Source: JBDSRX01 sp039929105 (lineage in GTDB: Bacteria > Patescibacteriota > Dojkabacteria > J137). From it: a stretch of DNA of 27,975 nt. Positions 7,617-16,289 of the stretch are shown in pieces. A program made the translations under genes and the position numbers. The stretch covers positions 1 through 27,975 of the forward strand of contig JBDSRX010000035.1 of the NCBI GenBank assembly GCA_039929105.1, in the 5' to 3' direction. Numbering within the stretch: the first letter of the stretch is position 1; every line of letters begins with the position of its first letter. Under the pieces are notes generated by a model. That model ran no database searches and was not told where the DNA came from. It was given only the letters and a program-made list of their open reading frames with translations.

Positions 7617-9173
7617 ATGTCAGACCAATTCAAAAGACCAAAACCAGTAGTGATGATATCGATGGATGGAGTAGGTGTTGCACCTCAAGGTCCAGGTAAT
7701 GCTGTTATGCTTGCAGACACTGTAAATCTAGATAAATTCTGGCCACTTTACCCACATACATATTTAGAAGCAGCTGGATTACATGTAGGTCTACCGCCTG
7801 GAACAGATGGAAACTCAGAAGTGGGACATATGACTATTGGCTCTGGAAGAGTTATCTACCAGAACTTACCAAGAATTGATAATGCCATAAACAATGGTTC
7901 TTTCTTTCAAAATCCAGAAGTATTAAAAGCATTCGAACATGTTAAAGAAACTAAAGGTAATGTACATGTAATGGGTATTGTAGGTAATGGATTAGTACAC
8001 GGTTCTGTAGATCACTTAATGGCAATATTAAAATTTGCAGTTCAAGAAAAGATAGATCCTGATAAGTTATTTATACATGCATTTACAGATGGAAGAGACT
8101 CTGCACCAAATTCCGCTTTAGAAGTTTTAGATAAAGTTGCAGCTTTTTGTATACAAAAAAGAATGGGAAGAATAGCAACTATTGTAGGTAGAGCTTATGC
8201 AATGGATAGAAATAGAAACTGGGCAAGAACAAAGATTGCATACGATTTATTAGTAGAAGGAAAAGGAAAAATAGTTCCTAATTACAAACAAGCTGTAGAA
8301 GAATCTTATAAAAATAATGTTTTCGACGAATATATTGATCCAATTGCAATTGTCCCAGAAGGTGAGCAACAGGTAAAAATAGAAAAAGGAGATACAATAA
8401 TTTTCTTTAACTTCAGACCAGATAGAGCAGTTCAATTAACAATGGCTTTTGAAGATAAAGACTTTAAGGGATTTGAAAGAACATATATTCCAGATGTGTA
8501 CTTTATTGGTATGGTAACTTACGAAAATGGTTTCCCTACGCATATGGCATTTCCACCAGAAAAAGTTACAACTCCACTAGGAAAAGTAATTTCAGATGCT
8601 GGATTGAAACAACTCCGAATCGCTGAGTCAGAAAAGTTTCCACACGTCACATACTTCTTTAATGGGCAGAACAAAGAGATATATCCTGGTGAAACATGGT
8701 TAGAAGTTCCATCTCCAAAAGATGTTGCGACATATGATCAAAAGCCAGAGATGAGCCAAAAGTTAGTTACAGATATGATGGTAGATAAAATTGAAAAAGA
8801 AGATTTTGACTTTATCTTAGTTAACTTTGCTGGACCCGACATGGTCGCTCACACAGGAGTTATTGATGCTGCAGTGAAAGCTATGGAAGTTTGTGACCAA
8901 TGTGTTGGAAGAATTGTTGAGGCAGTTTTAAAAAAGGATGGAGTAGTAATAATGAGCTCTGATCACGGGAATACAGAGGAAATGATAGATCTTCAAACTG
9001 GATCTCCAGATACTAAGCACTCTACAAATCCAGTTCCATTTATTTTAATCAAAAATGGTTTAGTTTCTAGAGAGCTACCTGTAGGAGGATTAGCAGATAT
9101 TGCTCCAACTATATTAGGTGTAATGGGATTAGAAATACCAGCAGAAATGACTGGAAGAGATCTACTGAGCTAA
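7617..9173 (+). CDS. gpmI: 2,3-bisphosphoglycerate-independent phosphoglycerate mutase
   Basis: 518 residues, the usual length for iPGM. It converts 3-phosphoglycerate to 2-phosphoglycerate in glycolysis, in the cytoplasm, with two Mn ions. Visible motifs: MDGVGV with metal ligand Asp17, DGNSEVGHMTIGSGR with the phosphorylated Ser67, FTDGRDSAP, the substrate loop GRAYAMDRNRNWAR, FFNFRPDRAVQ, VNFAGPDMVAHTG (metal ligands), SSDHGNTEEM and TKHSTNPVPF at the C-terminus. All expected catalytic residues are present, so it should be active. It has its own promoter and is followed after 67 nt by a ROK sugar kinase, giving a small glycolytic pair. Confidence 0.97.
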   Translation: MSDQFKRPKPVVMISMDGVGVAPQGPGNAVMLADTVNLDKFWPLYPHTYLEAAGLHVGLPPGTDGNSEVGHMTIGSGRVIYQNLPRIDNAINNGSFFQNPEVLKAFEHVKETKGNVHVMGIVGNGLVHGSVDHLMAILKFAVQEKIDPDKLFIHAFTDGRDSAPNSALEVLDKVAAFCIQKRMGRIATIVGRAYAMDRNRNWARTKIAYDLLVEGKGKIVPNYKQAVEESYKNNVFDEYIDPIAIVPEGEQQVKIEKGDTIIFFNFRPDRAVQLTMAFEDKDFKGFERTYIPDVYFIGMVTYENGFPTHMAFPPEKVTTPLGKVISDAGLKQLRIAESEKFPHVTYFFNGQNKEIYPGETWLEVPSPKDVATYDQKPEMSQKLVTDMMVDKIEKEDFDFILVNFAGPDMVAHTGVIDAAVKAMEVCDQCVGRIVEAVLKKDGVVIMSSDHGNTEEMIDLQTGSPDTKHSTNPVPFILIKNGLVSRELPVGGLADIAPTILGVMGLEIPAEMTGRDLLS

Positions 9174-9178
9174 TGACA

Positions 9179-9226
9179 AATTACGAGTTACGAATTAAGA
9201 ATATTCGTCATTCGTAATTCGTAATT
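9179..9226. repeat. Inverted repeat of the TTACGAAT type between gpmI and the ROK kinase
   Basis: Arms of 17 nt (9179-9195 and 9210-9226) pair with one G-T and enclose a 14-nt spacer. The right part (9203-9226) recurs with 23 of 24 identical bases at 26388-26411, inside the Mur-ligase coding sequence. It could fold in the transcript and act as a weak terminator or stabiliser between the two genes, but its sequence identifies it as a dispersed repeat. Confidence 0.75.
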
Positions 9227-9240
9227 ATTAAAATGAAACA

Positions 9241-10056
9241 ATGTACTTACTATTTGATATCGGAGGTACACATGTGCGATTGAGTATTGCACCCGATATA
9301 AATACAATTAGTGACCCACTAATTTTTGATACTCCAAAAAACTTTGATGAATTCGAACAAAGACTAAAATATTTTGTTGAAAAGAATTTAAAAGAGCACA
9401 CAATTGAAAAAGTGGTTGGTGGAATTGCTGGAGTTTTAGACGAAGAAGGAGCTAAACTTTTAAATTCCCCAAACTTGCAAGATTGGATAGGAAAACCACT
9501 TAGAGAAGTAATCCAAAGAGTTACAGAATGTGAAAATATAATTATTGAAAACGACGCAAACCTTTGTGCATTGGGCGAAGCAACAGAAGGTGCTGGGGAA
9601 GGATTTAATATTGTTGCTTACATAACTATTGGTACTGGAATTGGAGGAAGTAGAATTGTTAACGGTAAGATAGATAAGAATTCTTTAGGTTTTGAACCTG
9701 GTCACCAAATTCTTAAAATCTCAGATGATCGAAAAATTGAGTCTTTCGAACAGCTGGCTGGTGGAAGAGCATTGTTTGAAAAATATGGACAACATATACA
9801 TGAGATAGAAGATTTAGAAGTATTAGATCAGATTTATTATTACACTGCTTGTGGAATTCACAATACAATTCTACATTGGTCGCCAGATGTAGTAGTACTT
9901 GGTGGATCTATTGGTGAAGATATGGATTTAGCTAAGTTAAAGTCATATTTAGAAGAAGTAATGTTTATATTTAAAAAACTTCCACAAATAAAATCAGCTA
10001 AGTTAGGTAAAACTAATGGAGTAGTGGGAGCATTTCATTTATTAAAATTCGGTTAA
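9241..10056 (+). CDS. ROK-family sugar kinase (glucokinase-like)
   Basis: 271 residues. The actin-like ATPase fold of ROK kinases is recognisable: N-terminal phosphate loop FDIGGTHVRLSIAP (residues 5-18), ENDANLCALGEA with catalytic Asp105, ITIGTGIGGSRIVNGKI (129-144), and EPGHQI (152-157), matching the E-x-GH substrate motif. VVLGGSIGED marks the adenosine-binding segment. The Cys-rich zinc loop of many ROK members (CxCGxxGCxE) is absent; ISDDRKIESFEQLAGGRAL follows instead. It probably phosphorylates glucose or an N-acylhexosamine; the exact sugar cannot be read. Position directly behind gpmI supports a glycolytic role. Confidence 0.85.
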   Translation: MYLLFDIGGTHVRLSIAPDINTISDPLIFDTPKNFDEFEQRLKYFVEKNLKEHTIEKVVGGIAGVLDEEGAKLLNSPNLQDWIGKPLREVIQRVTECENIIIENDANLCALGEATEGAGEGFNIVAYITIGTGIGGSRIVNGKIDKNSLGFEPGHQILKISDDRKIESFEQLAGGRALFEKYGQHIHEIEDLEVLDQIYYYTACGIHNTILHWSPDVVVLGGSIGEDMDLAKLKSYLEEVMFIFKKLPQIKSAKLGKTNGVVGAFHLLKFG

Positions 10057-10077
10057 TTTATTTTTTAGTTTAAAAAG

Positions 10078-10788
10078 ATGGGAAAGAAGAAAATTTTTGT
10101 AATTCTTGTAGTTTTATTCTTATGCTTTCTATCATTAGTTATGACAGTTGGTGCTGCATTATTATTTAGACAAAATCAATTAAATCAAAGTGAAATAAAA
10201 ACTCTAAAAGACCAAATCGAAACCCTTAAACAAGATAGAGAAGAAGATGCAAAAGGTGGATCTAGCTCTTCTTCAGGAGGAACAACTCCGTCTGCACCTT
10301 CTGCAACACCACCATCAACTATTCCAGCAACTGATTACGATACTGGAGCAACATTTATTTACCTTTCTAAAACACCTGAAAGTTTTGACACTGATTTTTC
10401 ATTTACAGTGGCAGTATCAAGAGAGATTAATGTATTAGAACCAGTTGAAACAGCAATGCGAGAAATAATAATAGGTCCAACAACATCTGAATATTCACTT
10501 GGATATAGAAACCCAGTAATACTTACAGGTGGTTCGAATTGTGGAGGCGATGATTTTACAGTTAGTACAACTTATGATTCTACCGCAAGAACTACCGATA
10601 CAGTAGTTCAATTTTGTAAAGATCTTCCGAGCGGAATAGGTCCACAGGCTAGAATTAAAAGTGTTATTACAGATACTTTAAGCAATTTCGGAGATAGTTT
10701 AGGATTTCATTTGGGGGACCTTAATATCTTAACTAAAGAAGGTAATTGCATTGGAGATGAGAGCGGAATGAATATTTGTTTACACTAA
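10078..10788 (+). CDS. Membrane-anchored GerMN-like domain protein, paralogue 1
   Basis: 236 residues: one membrane helix (about 5-30), a short coiled coil (about 33-57), a Ser/Thr/Pro/Gly-rich linker (about 60-85) and a C-terminal domain (about 90-236). The domain has the GerMN-like order: FIYLSKTPESF strand, VSREI, PVETAMREIIIGPTTSE helix (the al-x-x-Ll-x-Gp pattern), a DTVVQFCKDL strand, and a helix before GDLNILTKEGNC. Four Cys (SNCGG, QFCKD, GNCIG, NICLH) are placed alike in the next gene and may form disulfides outside the cell. GerMN domains are known from spore-germination and lipoprotein contexts; the role here is unknown. The next gene starts 4 nt after its stop. Confidence 0.72.
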   Translation: MGKKKIFVILVVLFLCFLSLVMTVGAALLFRQNQLNQSEIKTLKDQIETLKQDREEDAKGGSSSSSGGTTPSAPSATPPSTIPATDYDTGATFIYLSKTPESFDTDFSFTVAVSREINVLEPVETAMREIIIGPTTSEYSLGYRNPVILTGGSNCGGDDFTVSTTYDSTARTTDTVVQFCKDLPSGIGPQARIKSVITDTLSNFGDSLGFHLGDLNILTKEGNCIGDESGMNICLH

Positions 10789-10792
10789 AACT

Positions 10793-11416
10793 ATGATGGA
10801 TTTAATTAGATCTTTAAGGAAGTATTTTGTAATTGTTTTAATAATCTCTTTAGCTGCAGTGGCAATTGTTGCAACTTGTGTTTCAGTTATACTCTACAAC
10901 CAGTTAATTCAGGTCTCAAATGAGCTTAATACCCAGGCAACTAGACCAGCAGATAATATTAATACCAGTACAAAAATAATGACAAAGATCTATTTTTCTA
11001 AGAGTCCCGATAGTTATACAGGAGATTTTAGCTATACAGTTGGAGTAGATAGAGAAATTGATAAAATAAAACCAGTTGAAACTGCATTAGAACAAATCTT
11101 AAGTGGACCTTCAGTAGATGAAGCTTCAATGGGATTAAAAGATCCAATTATTCTTTCTGGTGAATCTAATTGTAATGGAGGTGATTTTAAAATAGTATCT
11201 AACTTAACTCAATTAGGTACAGATATTGAAATTCATTTTTGTAAAGATGTTTTAATTGGTGGAACTGGCGATGTAGCCAGAGTAGTAGCAGTAGTAAAAA
11301 AAACAATTCAAGGTTTAGAGACAAGTGCAAATTATAAATCTGGAAGAATTGCAGTTTTAGATAAAACTGGAAATTGCTTAGGTGATGAAATTGGAATGAA
11401 TGCTTGTTTGAAATAG
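10793..11416 (+). CDS. Membrane-anchored GerMN-like domain protein, paralogue 2
   Basis: 207 residues, arising by tandem duplication with the preceding gene. The shared pattern is strong: IYFSKSPDSYTGDFSYTVGVDREI, KPVETALEQILSGPS, DPIILSGESNCNGGDF, EIHFCKDV, a helix, then GNCLGDEIGMNACLK. The same four Cys are kept. One membrane helix (about 12-36) anchors it; the linker is shorter than in paralogue 1 and lacks the Gly/Ser run. The start could be either of two adjacent ATGs (10793 or 10796). It ends 1 nt before the convergent cyclase gene, and a 7-bp palindrome (11410-11424) spans both stop codons. Confidence 0.72.
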   Translation: MMDLIRSLRKYFVIVLIISLAAVAIVATCVSVILYNQLIQVSNELNTQATRPADNINTSTKIMTKIYFSKSPDSYTGDFSYTVGVDREIDKIKPVETALEQILSGPSVDEASMGLKDPIILSGESNCNGGDFKIVSNLTQLGTDIEIHFCKDVLIGGTGDVARVVAVVKKTIQGLETSANYKSGRIAVLDKTGNCLGDEIGMNACLK

Positions 11417-11417
11417 C

Positions 11418-13370
11418 CTATTTCTCGTCCCAAGTCCAAACACCTTTCCAATCCAGTGGTGGATTTGCTAAAAGAGAGTCAATTCTTTCAAGAAGTTTAT
11501 GTGATGCCTTATCTTCAGTTAGTTTTTCTAAGATATCTTTAGCTTTTTTGAACTCCCCTTTTTCGTAAAAATTGTAACCTTGGTTAAACTTCTTAACTAA
11601 ATCTTTATTAGCTTCAAAATGCCTTAACGGTTCGTAGATTTTTACTGGCTTATCTTTTCCTTTTACTTTTACAGTGTCCAAATGTCTGAAGATGATTGAA
11701 GATTCGCTAACCTGTTTCATTGTTGATTCTGCAATTATAATTGTTACACCATACTTTTTTGTTAATCCTTCTAACCTAGAGCCTAGATTTACATTGTCTC
11801 CTAAAACTGTGTAATCGAATCTTGCTGATCCCCCTACGTTTCCAACAACCATCTCTCCTGAATTAATTCCAATTCCTATATTTATATCTGGATATTTAGG
11901 ATACATTTTCTTAAACTCTTCAAGACTTTCTTTCATTTGCATTGCTGCTTCTACAGAATTATTTGCATGTTCTAAATCAGTTAAAGGTGCTCCCCAAATT
12001 GCCATAATCGCATCACCTATATATTTATCAATTGTTCCATTATTATTTAAAATCACATTTGACATAAACTCTAAGTAGTCGTTTAGTAAGTTGATTAGTT
12101 GTTCTGGAGTTAAGGATTCGGAAATTGTTGTAAAGCTTCTAATATCTGAAAACAAAACACTCATTTCTCTGGTTTCTCCTCCAAGTTTTAATTTTTCTGG
12201 ATCTCTAATTAATTCTCCTAGAAGTTTTGGACTTAAATACTTTTGGAAGACTCCTTTTACAAATCTACTTTCTTGAGATTTGCTCAAATAACGATAGATT
12301 ACAGTTGCGATGTAAAAGACTACGATTATTATCGAAGACTCGACTATAGGCCATTCTAGAGCGAAATTAAGTATGAATATTCCTATTATGAAGTTAAGAA
12401 TAAAAGTAATAACGAAAGCTATAGTATCTCCGGTTGTTGTTTTAATTCTTCTGAATAAGAATAATATTATTAATGAATAAACAAGTGATGATATTAATAA
12501 GACTGATGGATCAATTTTATATAAGAAGTTTTTATTTAAGAATGTATTAATTATGTTTGCGTGTATTAGAATTCCAGGGATATTGTCACCAAATATACTA
12601 GTGAAGTTATCGTTTAAGTTGCTTCTTAAATCCAATGCTGTTGATCCAACTAATACAATTTTGTTTTTAAAGAAGTCTTGTTCGAAATTACCATATAAGA
12701 CATCTTTAAAAGATATTTCTGAATAAGCCTCCCTTGTATAAGAAAAACGAGCTTCATTGTTTTTGTCTATTTGAATACTAGAATTCCTTAGATTAAATGG
12801 AGAATCACAAAGATCTTTATTATTAACTTGTAAATAATCTTTTACGATTTCTGATGCAAAACTAAGTTCACATGTGCTTGTATTATCAAATAGTTTGGTG
12901 CTTCTAATCTTCCCATCAGAATCAGGAGAGAAGTTTACAAAGCCAGAATCAGAACTTGTATCGTATACACTTTTTAGTAATTTGTTATCTGATAACTTAC
13001 TCCCAAAAACAACTGGTGAACTTGCAACTCTCAATGCATCCATAACTTTGTTATCACTTATTCTACTTTCTAAGAAAAGAACATCAAAACCTAGTACAGC
13101 AGGCTGCTGTGATTCAATGTTATGTATAGAAGTTGCAAAAACTGTTCTATCCCATGGCCAACTTCCAATATTTTGTAAACTTTCATCATCTATTTTTACA
13201 ACAACAATCTCAGATCTTGCTTCAGATTGACCTTGCAATTGATCCAGTAATAAATCGTTTATGGAAGAAAATATTGGTATTTGAAGAACAAAGGGAAGTA
13301 TTAGCGCAGAAGAAATAACTACAATAGAAAATAGATTCTTTCTAAGGAGTTTTATAAAGTTTTGTCTCAT
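11418..13370 (-). CDS. CHASE2-domain class III adenylate cyclase
   Basis: 650 residues. An N-terminal membrane helix (about 14-32), an extracytoplasmic CHASE2 sensor (about 50-280, with IVVVKIDDESLQNIGSWPWDR and FKNKIVLVGST) and three membrane helices (about 285-360) precede the catalytic domain (about 395-585). Metal ligands are Asp409 in LFSDIRSFTT and Asp453 in KYIGDAIMAIWG. Lys449 and the Asp of FDYTVLGD sit at the adenine-specifying positions, and NLGSRLE supplies the transition-state Asn and Arg, so cAMP synthesis is predicted. A short TPR-like tail ends with DWKGVWTWDEK, as usual in this subfamily. Its start overlaps the FecR gene stop by 4 nt (ATGA), implying translational coupling. 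Confidence 0.93.
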   Translation of the reverse strand: MRQNFIKLLRKNLFSIVVISSALILPFVLQIPIFSSINDLLLDQLQGQSEARSEIVVVKIDDESLQNIGSWPWDRTVFATSIHNIESQQPAVLGFDVLFLESRISDNKVMDALRVASSPVVFGSKLSDNKLLKSVYDTSSDSGFVNFSPDSDGKIRSTKLFDNTSTCELSFASEIVKDYLQVNNKDLCDSPFNLRNSSIQIDKNNEARFSYTREAYSEISFKDVLYGNFEQDFFKNKIVLVGSTALDLRSNLNDNFTSIFGDNIPGILIHANIINTFLNKNFLYKIDPSVLLISSLVYSLIILFLFRRIKTTTGDTIAFVITFILNFIIGIFILNFALEWPIVESSIIIVVFYIATVIYRYLSKSQESRFVKGVFQKYLSPKLLGELIRDPEKLKLGGETREMSVLFSDIRSFTTISESLTPEQLINLLNDYLEFMSNVILNNNGTIDKYIGDAIMAIWGAPLTDLEHANNSVEAAMQMKESLEEFKKMYPKYPDINIGIGINSGEMVVGNVGGSARFDYTVLGDNVNLGSRLEGLTKKYGVTIIIAESTMKQVSESSIIFRHLDTVKVKGKDKPVKIYEPLRHFEANKDLVKKFNQGYNFYEKGEFKKAKDILEKLTEDKASHKLLERIDSLLANPPLDWKGVWTWDEK

Positions 13371-14416
13371 TTAGTAAGTACTTTTAGCTTTTCTGCTGCA
13401 TCTACACTCAAAACTCTATCTTGACAACCATTTTTTATAGTATTCAAGATATTAAGCATTTTGTCCGAATCTGCAACGTATTGTCTATATTTCTCTACAT
13501 TAATAGTTAGAGTGTTTAATTCTTGTGGTGGAATATCTGTACAAACATTTTCAGTAATCTTTTCTAATTTATATAAACTAACAAGGTCTTCTCTTATTTG
13601 ATTAGCATCGGGTTGTCGTAAAATCCCTGTATTAATAAATCGAATAAAAGATGGGACAGGTATTCTTTCCCCTAAATGAAATCTATCGAAGTCTGGGCTC
13701 AATTCTAGATTTTCTCTCAATTGCGTTCTTAGATTTTTTACTCCTGATTCTTTTAATCTCTCAAATACCTTATCTACTAACTCATTTCTCTTAAACCAAT
13801 CTGTATTTTTAATATCTTCAGTTATTAAGTACTTTTTAATTTTGTCTTTAATATTTCTAGGAATATCTGTTCTATCTCCTGGTTGTAAGTCCACCTCTTC
13901 AAAAGAAGAACCATCTGCATTAATACTTTTTACATTAACTTTGCTTTCCTCAACGTTAACATGAGTAGTTCCATCTGCATCAAATCCTACTGAGAAAATT
14001 GTTCCTCTTACTGCAGCAATTGTATTTGCTGTTTGTACTTTATATTCTCCACCGTTTGTAACAGTTTGAACTCTATGCCAAGTCTTTCCTATTAATTGAT
14101 CTATTGATGCTTTATTACTTTCAAAGGTAACTTGCACTTCAGTACTTTGGTCAATGGAAATTAAAGAATTATCTGGTAAAAATACTCTAGCGTAACTATC
14201 TGCATCTGTTTTAATAAAACTTCCAGATTTAATAGTCTGTTCTACTAGTTCAACTTCTTTATATGAAGCTGTTTCCGATTCTTTTAAATATATCTTTCCT
14301 TCTTCTTTAACTAGAGAAATATCTGTGGAGTCGGAACTTCGTACATAAACAAAGAAAGCAATTCCTACTACAAATAATAAAGCGAAGAATCCAATTAAAG
14401 CTAATGTTCTTTTCAT
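13367..14416 (-). CDS. FecR-domain membrane protein
   Basis: 349 residues. A membrane helix (about 5-26) is followed by an extracytoplasmic part. Residues about 40-185 carry the FecR-type beta domain: LVEQTIKSGSFIKTDADSYARVFLPDNSLISID, then VQTANTIAAVRGTIFSVGFD (the conserved TP-x-g-x-a-VRGT-x-F position) and VEESKVNVKS, ending in VDLQPGDRTDIP. The C-terminal 160 residues are helical and unassigned. FecR-domain proteins are often encoded beside CHASE2-cyclases (family knowledge) and are thought to work together with them in envelope sensing. Its stop overlaps the cyclase start by 4 nt, and it starts 10 nt after the Ig-like gene. Confidence 0.88.
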   Translation of the reverse strand: MKRTLALIGFFALLFVVGIAFFVYVRSSDSTDISLVKEEGKIYLKESETASYKEVELVEQTIKSGSFIKTDADSYARVFLPDNSLISIDQSTEVQVTFESNKASIDQLIGKTWHRVQTVTNGGEYKVQTANTIAAVRGTIFSVGFDADGTTHVNVEESKVNVKSINADGSSFEEVDLQPGDRTDIPRNIKDKIKKYLITEDIKNTDWFKRNELVDKVFERLKESGVKNLRTQLRENLELSPDFDRFHLGERIPVPSFIRFINTGILRQPDANQIREDLVSLYKLEKITENVCTDIPPQELNTLTINVEKYRQYVADSDKMLNILNTIKNGCQDRVLSVDAAEKLKVLTK

Positions 14417-14426
14417 ATTTTAATAA

Positions 14427-15317
14427 TTAACCAGCAGAACTCGGACATAATAGTGCAGCCGTCCTTGTATAATTTAATATAATAGTGATTTTACTTGAAC
14501 CTATTAAGCCAGCGCTATCTTTGACTTCCAGTGTAATATCTAAGGACTTTGGGCAAGTAGATGCAGGAGTAAATATATACGAAAGAATGCTCCCTACACC
14601 AATCGGTGAATCACCAATCTTCCATGTGTAGTTATTATCTGGAATTGTTCCATCTTTATCATCCTTTGCTGTTCCTGAAAATTTAAATGTTATTGGCTGA
14701 AGAACACTCACTTCACCCTGTGTAGAAGGTATTACATCAACAGTAAATTTATCACCATCTAAAGGAGAAAGAATTGTTACAACCGGTGCTTGATTAACTG
14801 GTGCAGGTGGAGGAGTTGGCACTGGATTAGGAGTTTTAATACCTAAAACAGCTGGTTTTGGATCTTCGACTTTAATATTTACAAAGACATCTGTATATAA
14901 CTTTCCAGATGTAGCAGTTAATTTAATTTTATGGTCTCCTGCTTTTAAATTTTCTAATGTAAATGCATATCCTTGTGCAAATGGTGTAGTATCGGCATCT
15001 AAATACCAAGCTAAATCTGAGTCTTCTAATTTTGAATTATTACATTCTAGAACAGCAACTCCAGTTAAAGAAACTTTATCTCCTGTTGTGTATCTAGATC
15101 CCTCTGGTGGTGCAACAATGGCAGCTTTAGGAGGAACTTGATTATTAAAACATGGGCTTAAATTTAAGCTAGGTTTAACCTCTACATTTATATCTGGATG
15201 TGTGACAGCTGATACTCTCGTAAAAAATACAACAGCTCCAGTAATTATTACTAGAAAGCTTCCAATAATTATAAACTTATATTTATTAAAGAATTTCAAA
15301 ACGCTCTTTGCGAACAT
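14427..15317 (-). CDS. Membrane-anchored surface protein with Ig/PKD-like domains
   Basis: 296 residues. A membrane helix (about 14-34) anchors two extracytoplasmic beta domains. The first (about 65-152) contains AAIVAPPEGSRYTTGDKVSLTG and ends LYTDVFVNIKVEDP. The second (about 173-285) starts APVVTILSPLDGDKF and has KDDKDGTIPDNNYTWKIG, the PKD/Big-type pattern, ending with SSKITIILNY. A Pro-rich linker (about 160-172) separates them. Such domains bind sugars or proteins or act as stalks. It is the first gene of a three-gene operon with the FecR protein and the CHASE2-cyclase, so it may present or collect the signal (inference). A TATAAT on the minus strand (15341-15336) lies 18 nt before the ATG. 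Confidence 0.8.
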   Translation of the reverse strand: MFAKSVLKFFNKYKFIIIGSFLVIITGAVVFFTRVSAVTHPDINVEVKPSLNLSPCFNNQVPPKAAIVAPPEGSRYTTGDKVSLTGVAVLECNNSKLEDSDLAWYLDADTTPFAQGYAFTLENLKAGDHKIKLTATSGKLYTDVFVNIKVEDPKPAVLGIKTPNPVPTPPPAPVNQAPVVTILSPLDGDKFTVDVIPSTQGEVSVLQPITFKFSGTAKDDKDGTIPDNNYTWKIGDSPIGVGSILSYIFTPASTCPKSLDITLEVKDSAGLIGSSKITIILNYTRTAALLCPSSAG

Positions 15318-15335
15318 ATTATTTTGTCCTATAAA

Positions 15336-15341
15336 ATTATA
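15336..15341 (-). promoter_or_regulatory. -10 box of the Ig-like/FecR/cyclase operon
   Basis: TATAAT on the minus strand, 18 nt upstream of the first ATG of the operon. No good -35 is visible, so support is moderate. Confidence 0.45.
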
Positions 15342-15646
15342 GTGTATATTGCAAAAGCCTTATATAGTAGAGCTTTGGCAACAATTAATTTTTCTACAGG
15401 TATTATATCAGGAGGTATTGAAAGAGAGAAGAGAATAATACTAATACTATCGTCTTTATGTGCAGTGGTTTTGACCATTTTCTAAACAGACATTTAGTGG
15501 GGTAAAGAATAAGGATTAATAACCATAATATACTCAGCTGGAACTAGTTTTTGACGCAGTAATGAGATTATAGTTTCTTAACACTAAATTTATTCTGTCA
15601 ATATATCGTAACAAAACGTGGAAAGAAAAGACTAGAGGATACTATT
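15342..15646. other. Non-coding gap of about 300 nt without a recognised feature
   Basis: Both strands are broken by stops and I find no tRNA cloverleaf, strong hairpin or recognised repeat. It separates the 3' end of the metallohydrolase gene from the 5' end of the cyclase operon, both on the minus strand, so it should hold a terminator and perhaps distal promoter elements. Its length is unusual for this compact window, and an uncharacterised small RNA or decayed gene cannot be excluded. Confidence 0.5.
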
Positions 15647-16279
15647 TTAAAATGTATATTCCTTATCTAAATCCAAAATTTCAAATTTCAATCCATTTTC
15701 TGTTAGTACTTTATTTGTCATAGATGAACCTAAAGTTGGATCTTTTAATATCCCATCATGCATTGGAAATGTAACTTTTGCTTTTATATATAAAGCATAA
15801 TCAATTGCTTCGGAAAGTTTCATCCAAGGTCCTGCAACTGGTAAAGCTAATATTTCCACTTGCTTATTGGGATTTGTAAAAGAATCTCCAGGATAATAGA
15901 ATTTATTATCTACAAAATAACCTGTGTTTTGCACTGGAACAGTTTTATACACTATTGCATGATCTTTTCCAAAACCTTCTATTAAGATTCCTAGTTCTGA
16001 TGAAGATTCACCATCTTCAATAATTGTGTACTGAATATTTTCCTTATCTAGCAATACTCCTACGCTTTTATTTGTAATAATTTTTACATTGGGATTATTT
16101 TGCAAAAGTGTTTTTAAGGAATCAATATGCAGATGATCACCATGTTCGTGAGTAATTAATACAATATCTATATTTTTAATCTCATTTTGCACTGTAGAAT
16201 AACTTCCTGGATCTGTAAGGATTCTAATTCCATTTTCTTCGATTAATAAACAACAATGTCCAAATTTAGTTATTTTCAT
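15647..16279 (-). CDS. UlaG-like metallo-beta-lactamase-fold hydrolase
   Basis: 210 residues from the ATG at 16279. The frame is open 105 nt further upstream, but that part overlaps the preceding VOC gene, and MKITKFGHCCLLIEENG is the typical start of this family. Metal-binding motif THEHGDHLH gives His44, His46, Asp48 and His49; YYPGDSF supplies the bridging Asp and PMHDG the last His. The short single-domain layout and the opening FGHCCLLI...ILTDPG match the UlaG/YcfB-type group of hydrolases; the natural substrate is unknown. It begins 10 nt after the stop of the VOC gene and is probably cotranscribed with it. Confidence 0.87.
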   Translation of the reverse strand: MKITKFGHCCLLIEENGIRILTDPGSYSTVQNEIKNIDIVLITHEHGDHLHIDSLKTLLQNNPNVKIITNKSVGVLLDKENIQYTIIEDGESSSELGILIEGFGKDHAIVYKTVPVQNTGYFVDNKFYYPGDSFTNPNKQVEILALPVAGPWMKLSEAIDYALYIKAKVTFPMHDGILKDPTLGSSMTNKVLTENGLKFEILDLDKEYTF

Positions 16280-16289
16280 ATTCAGTAAT

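Noticed and set aside
11410..11424. Palindrome GAAATAG-C-CTATTTC spanning two convergent stop codons
   Set aside because: Seven AT-rich base pairs with a one-base centre; largely forced by the two facing stop codons, so probably chance rather than a terminator.
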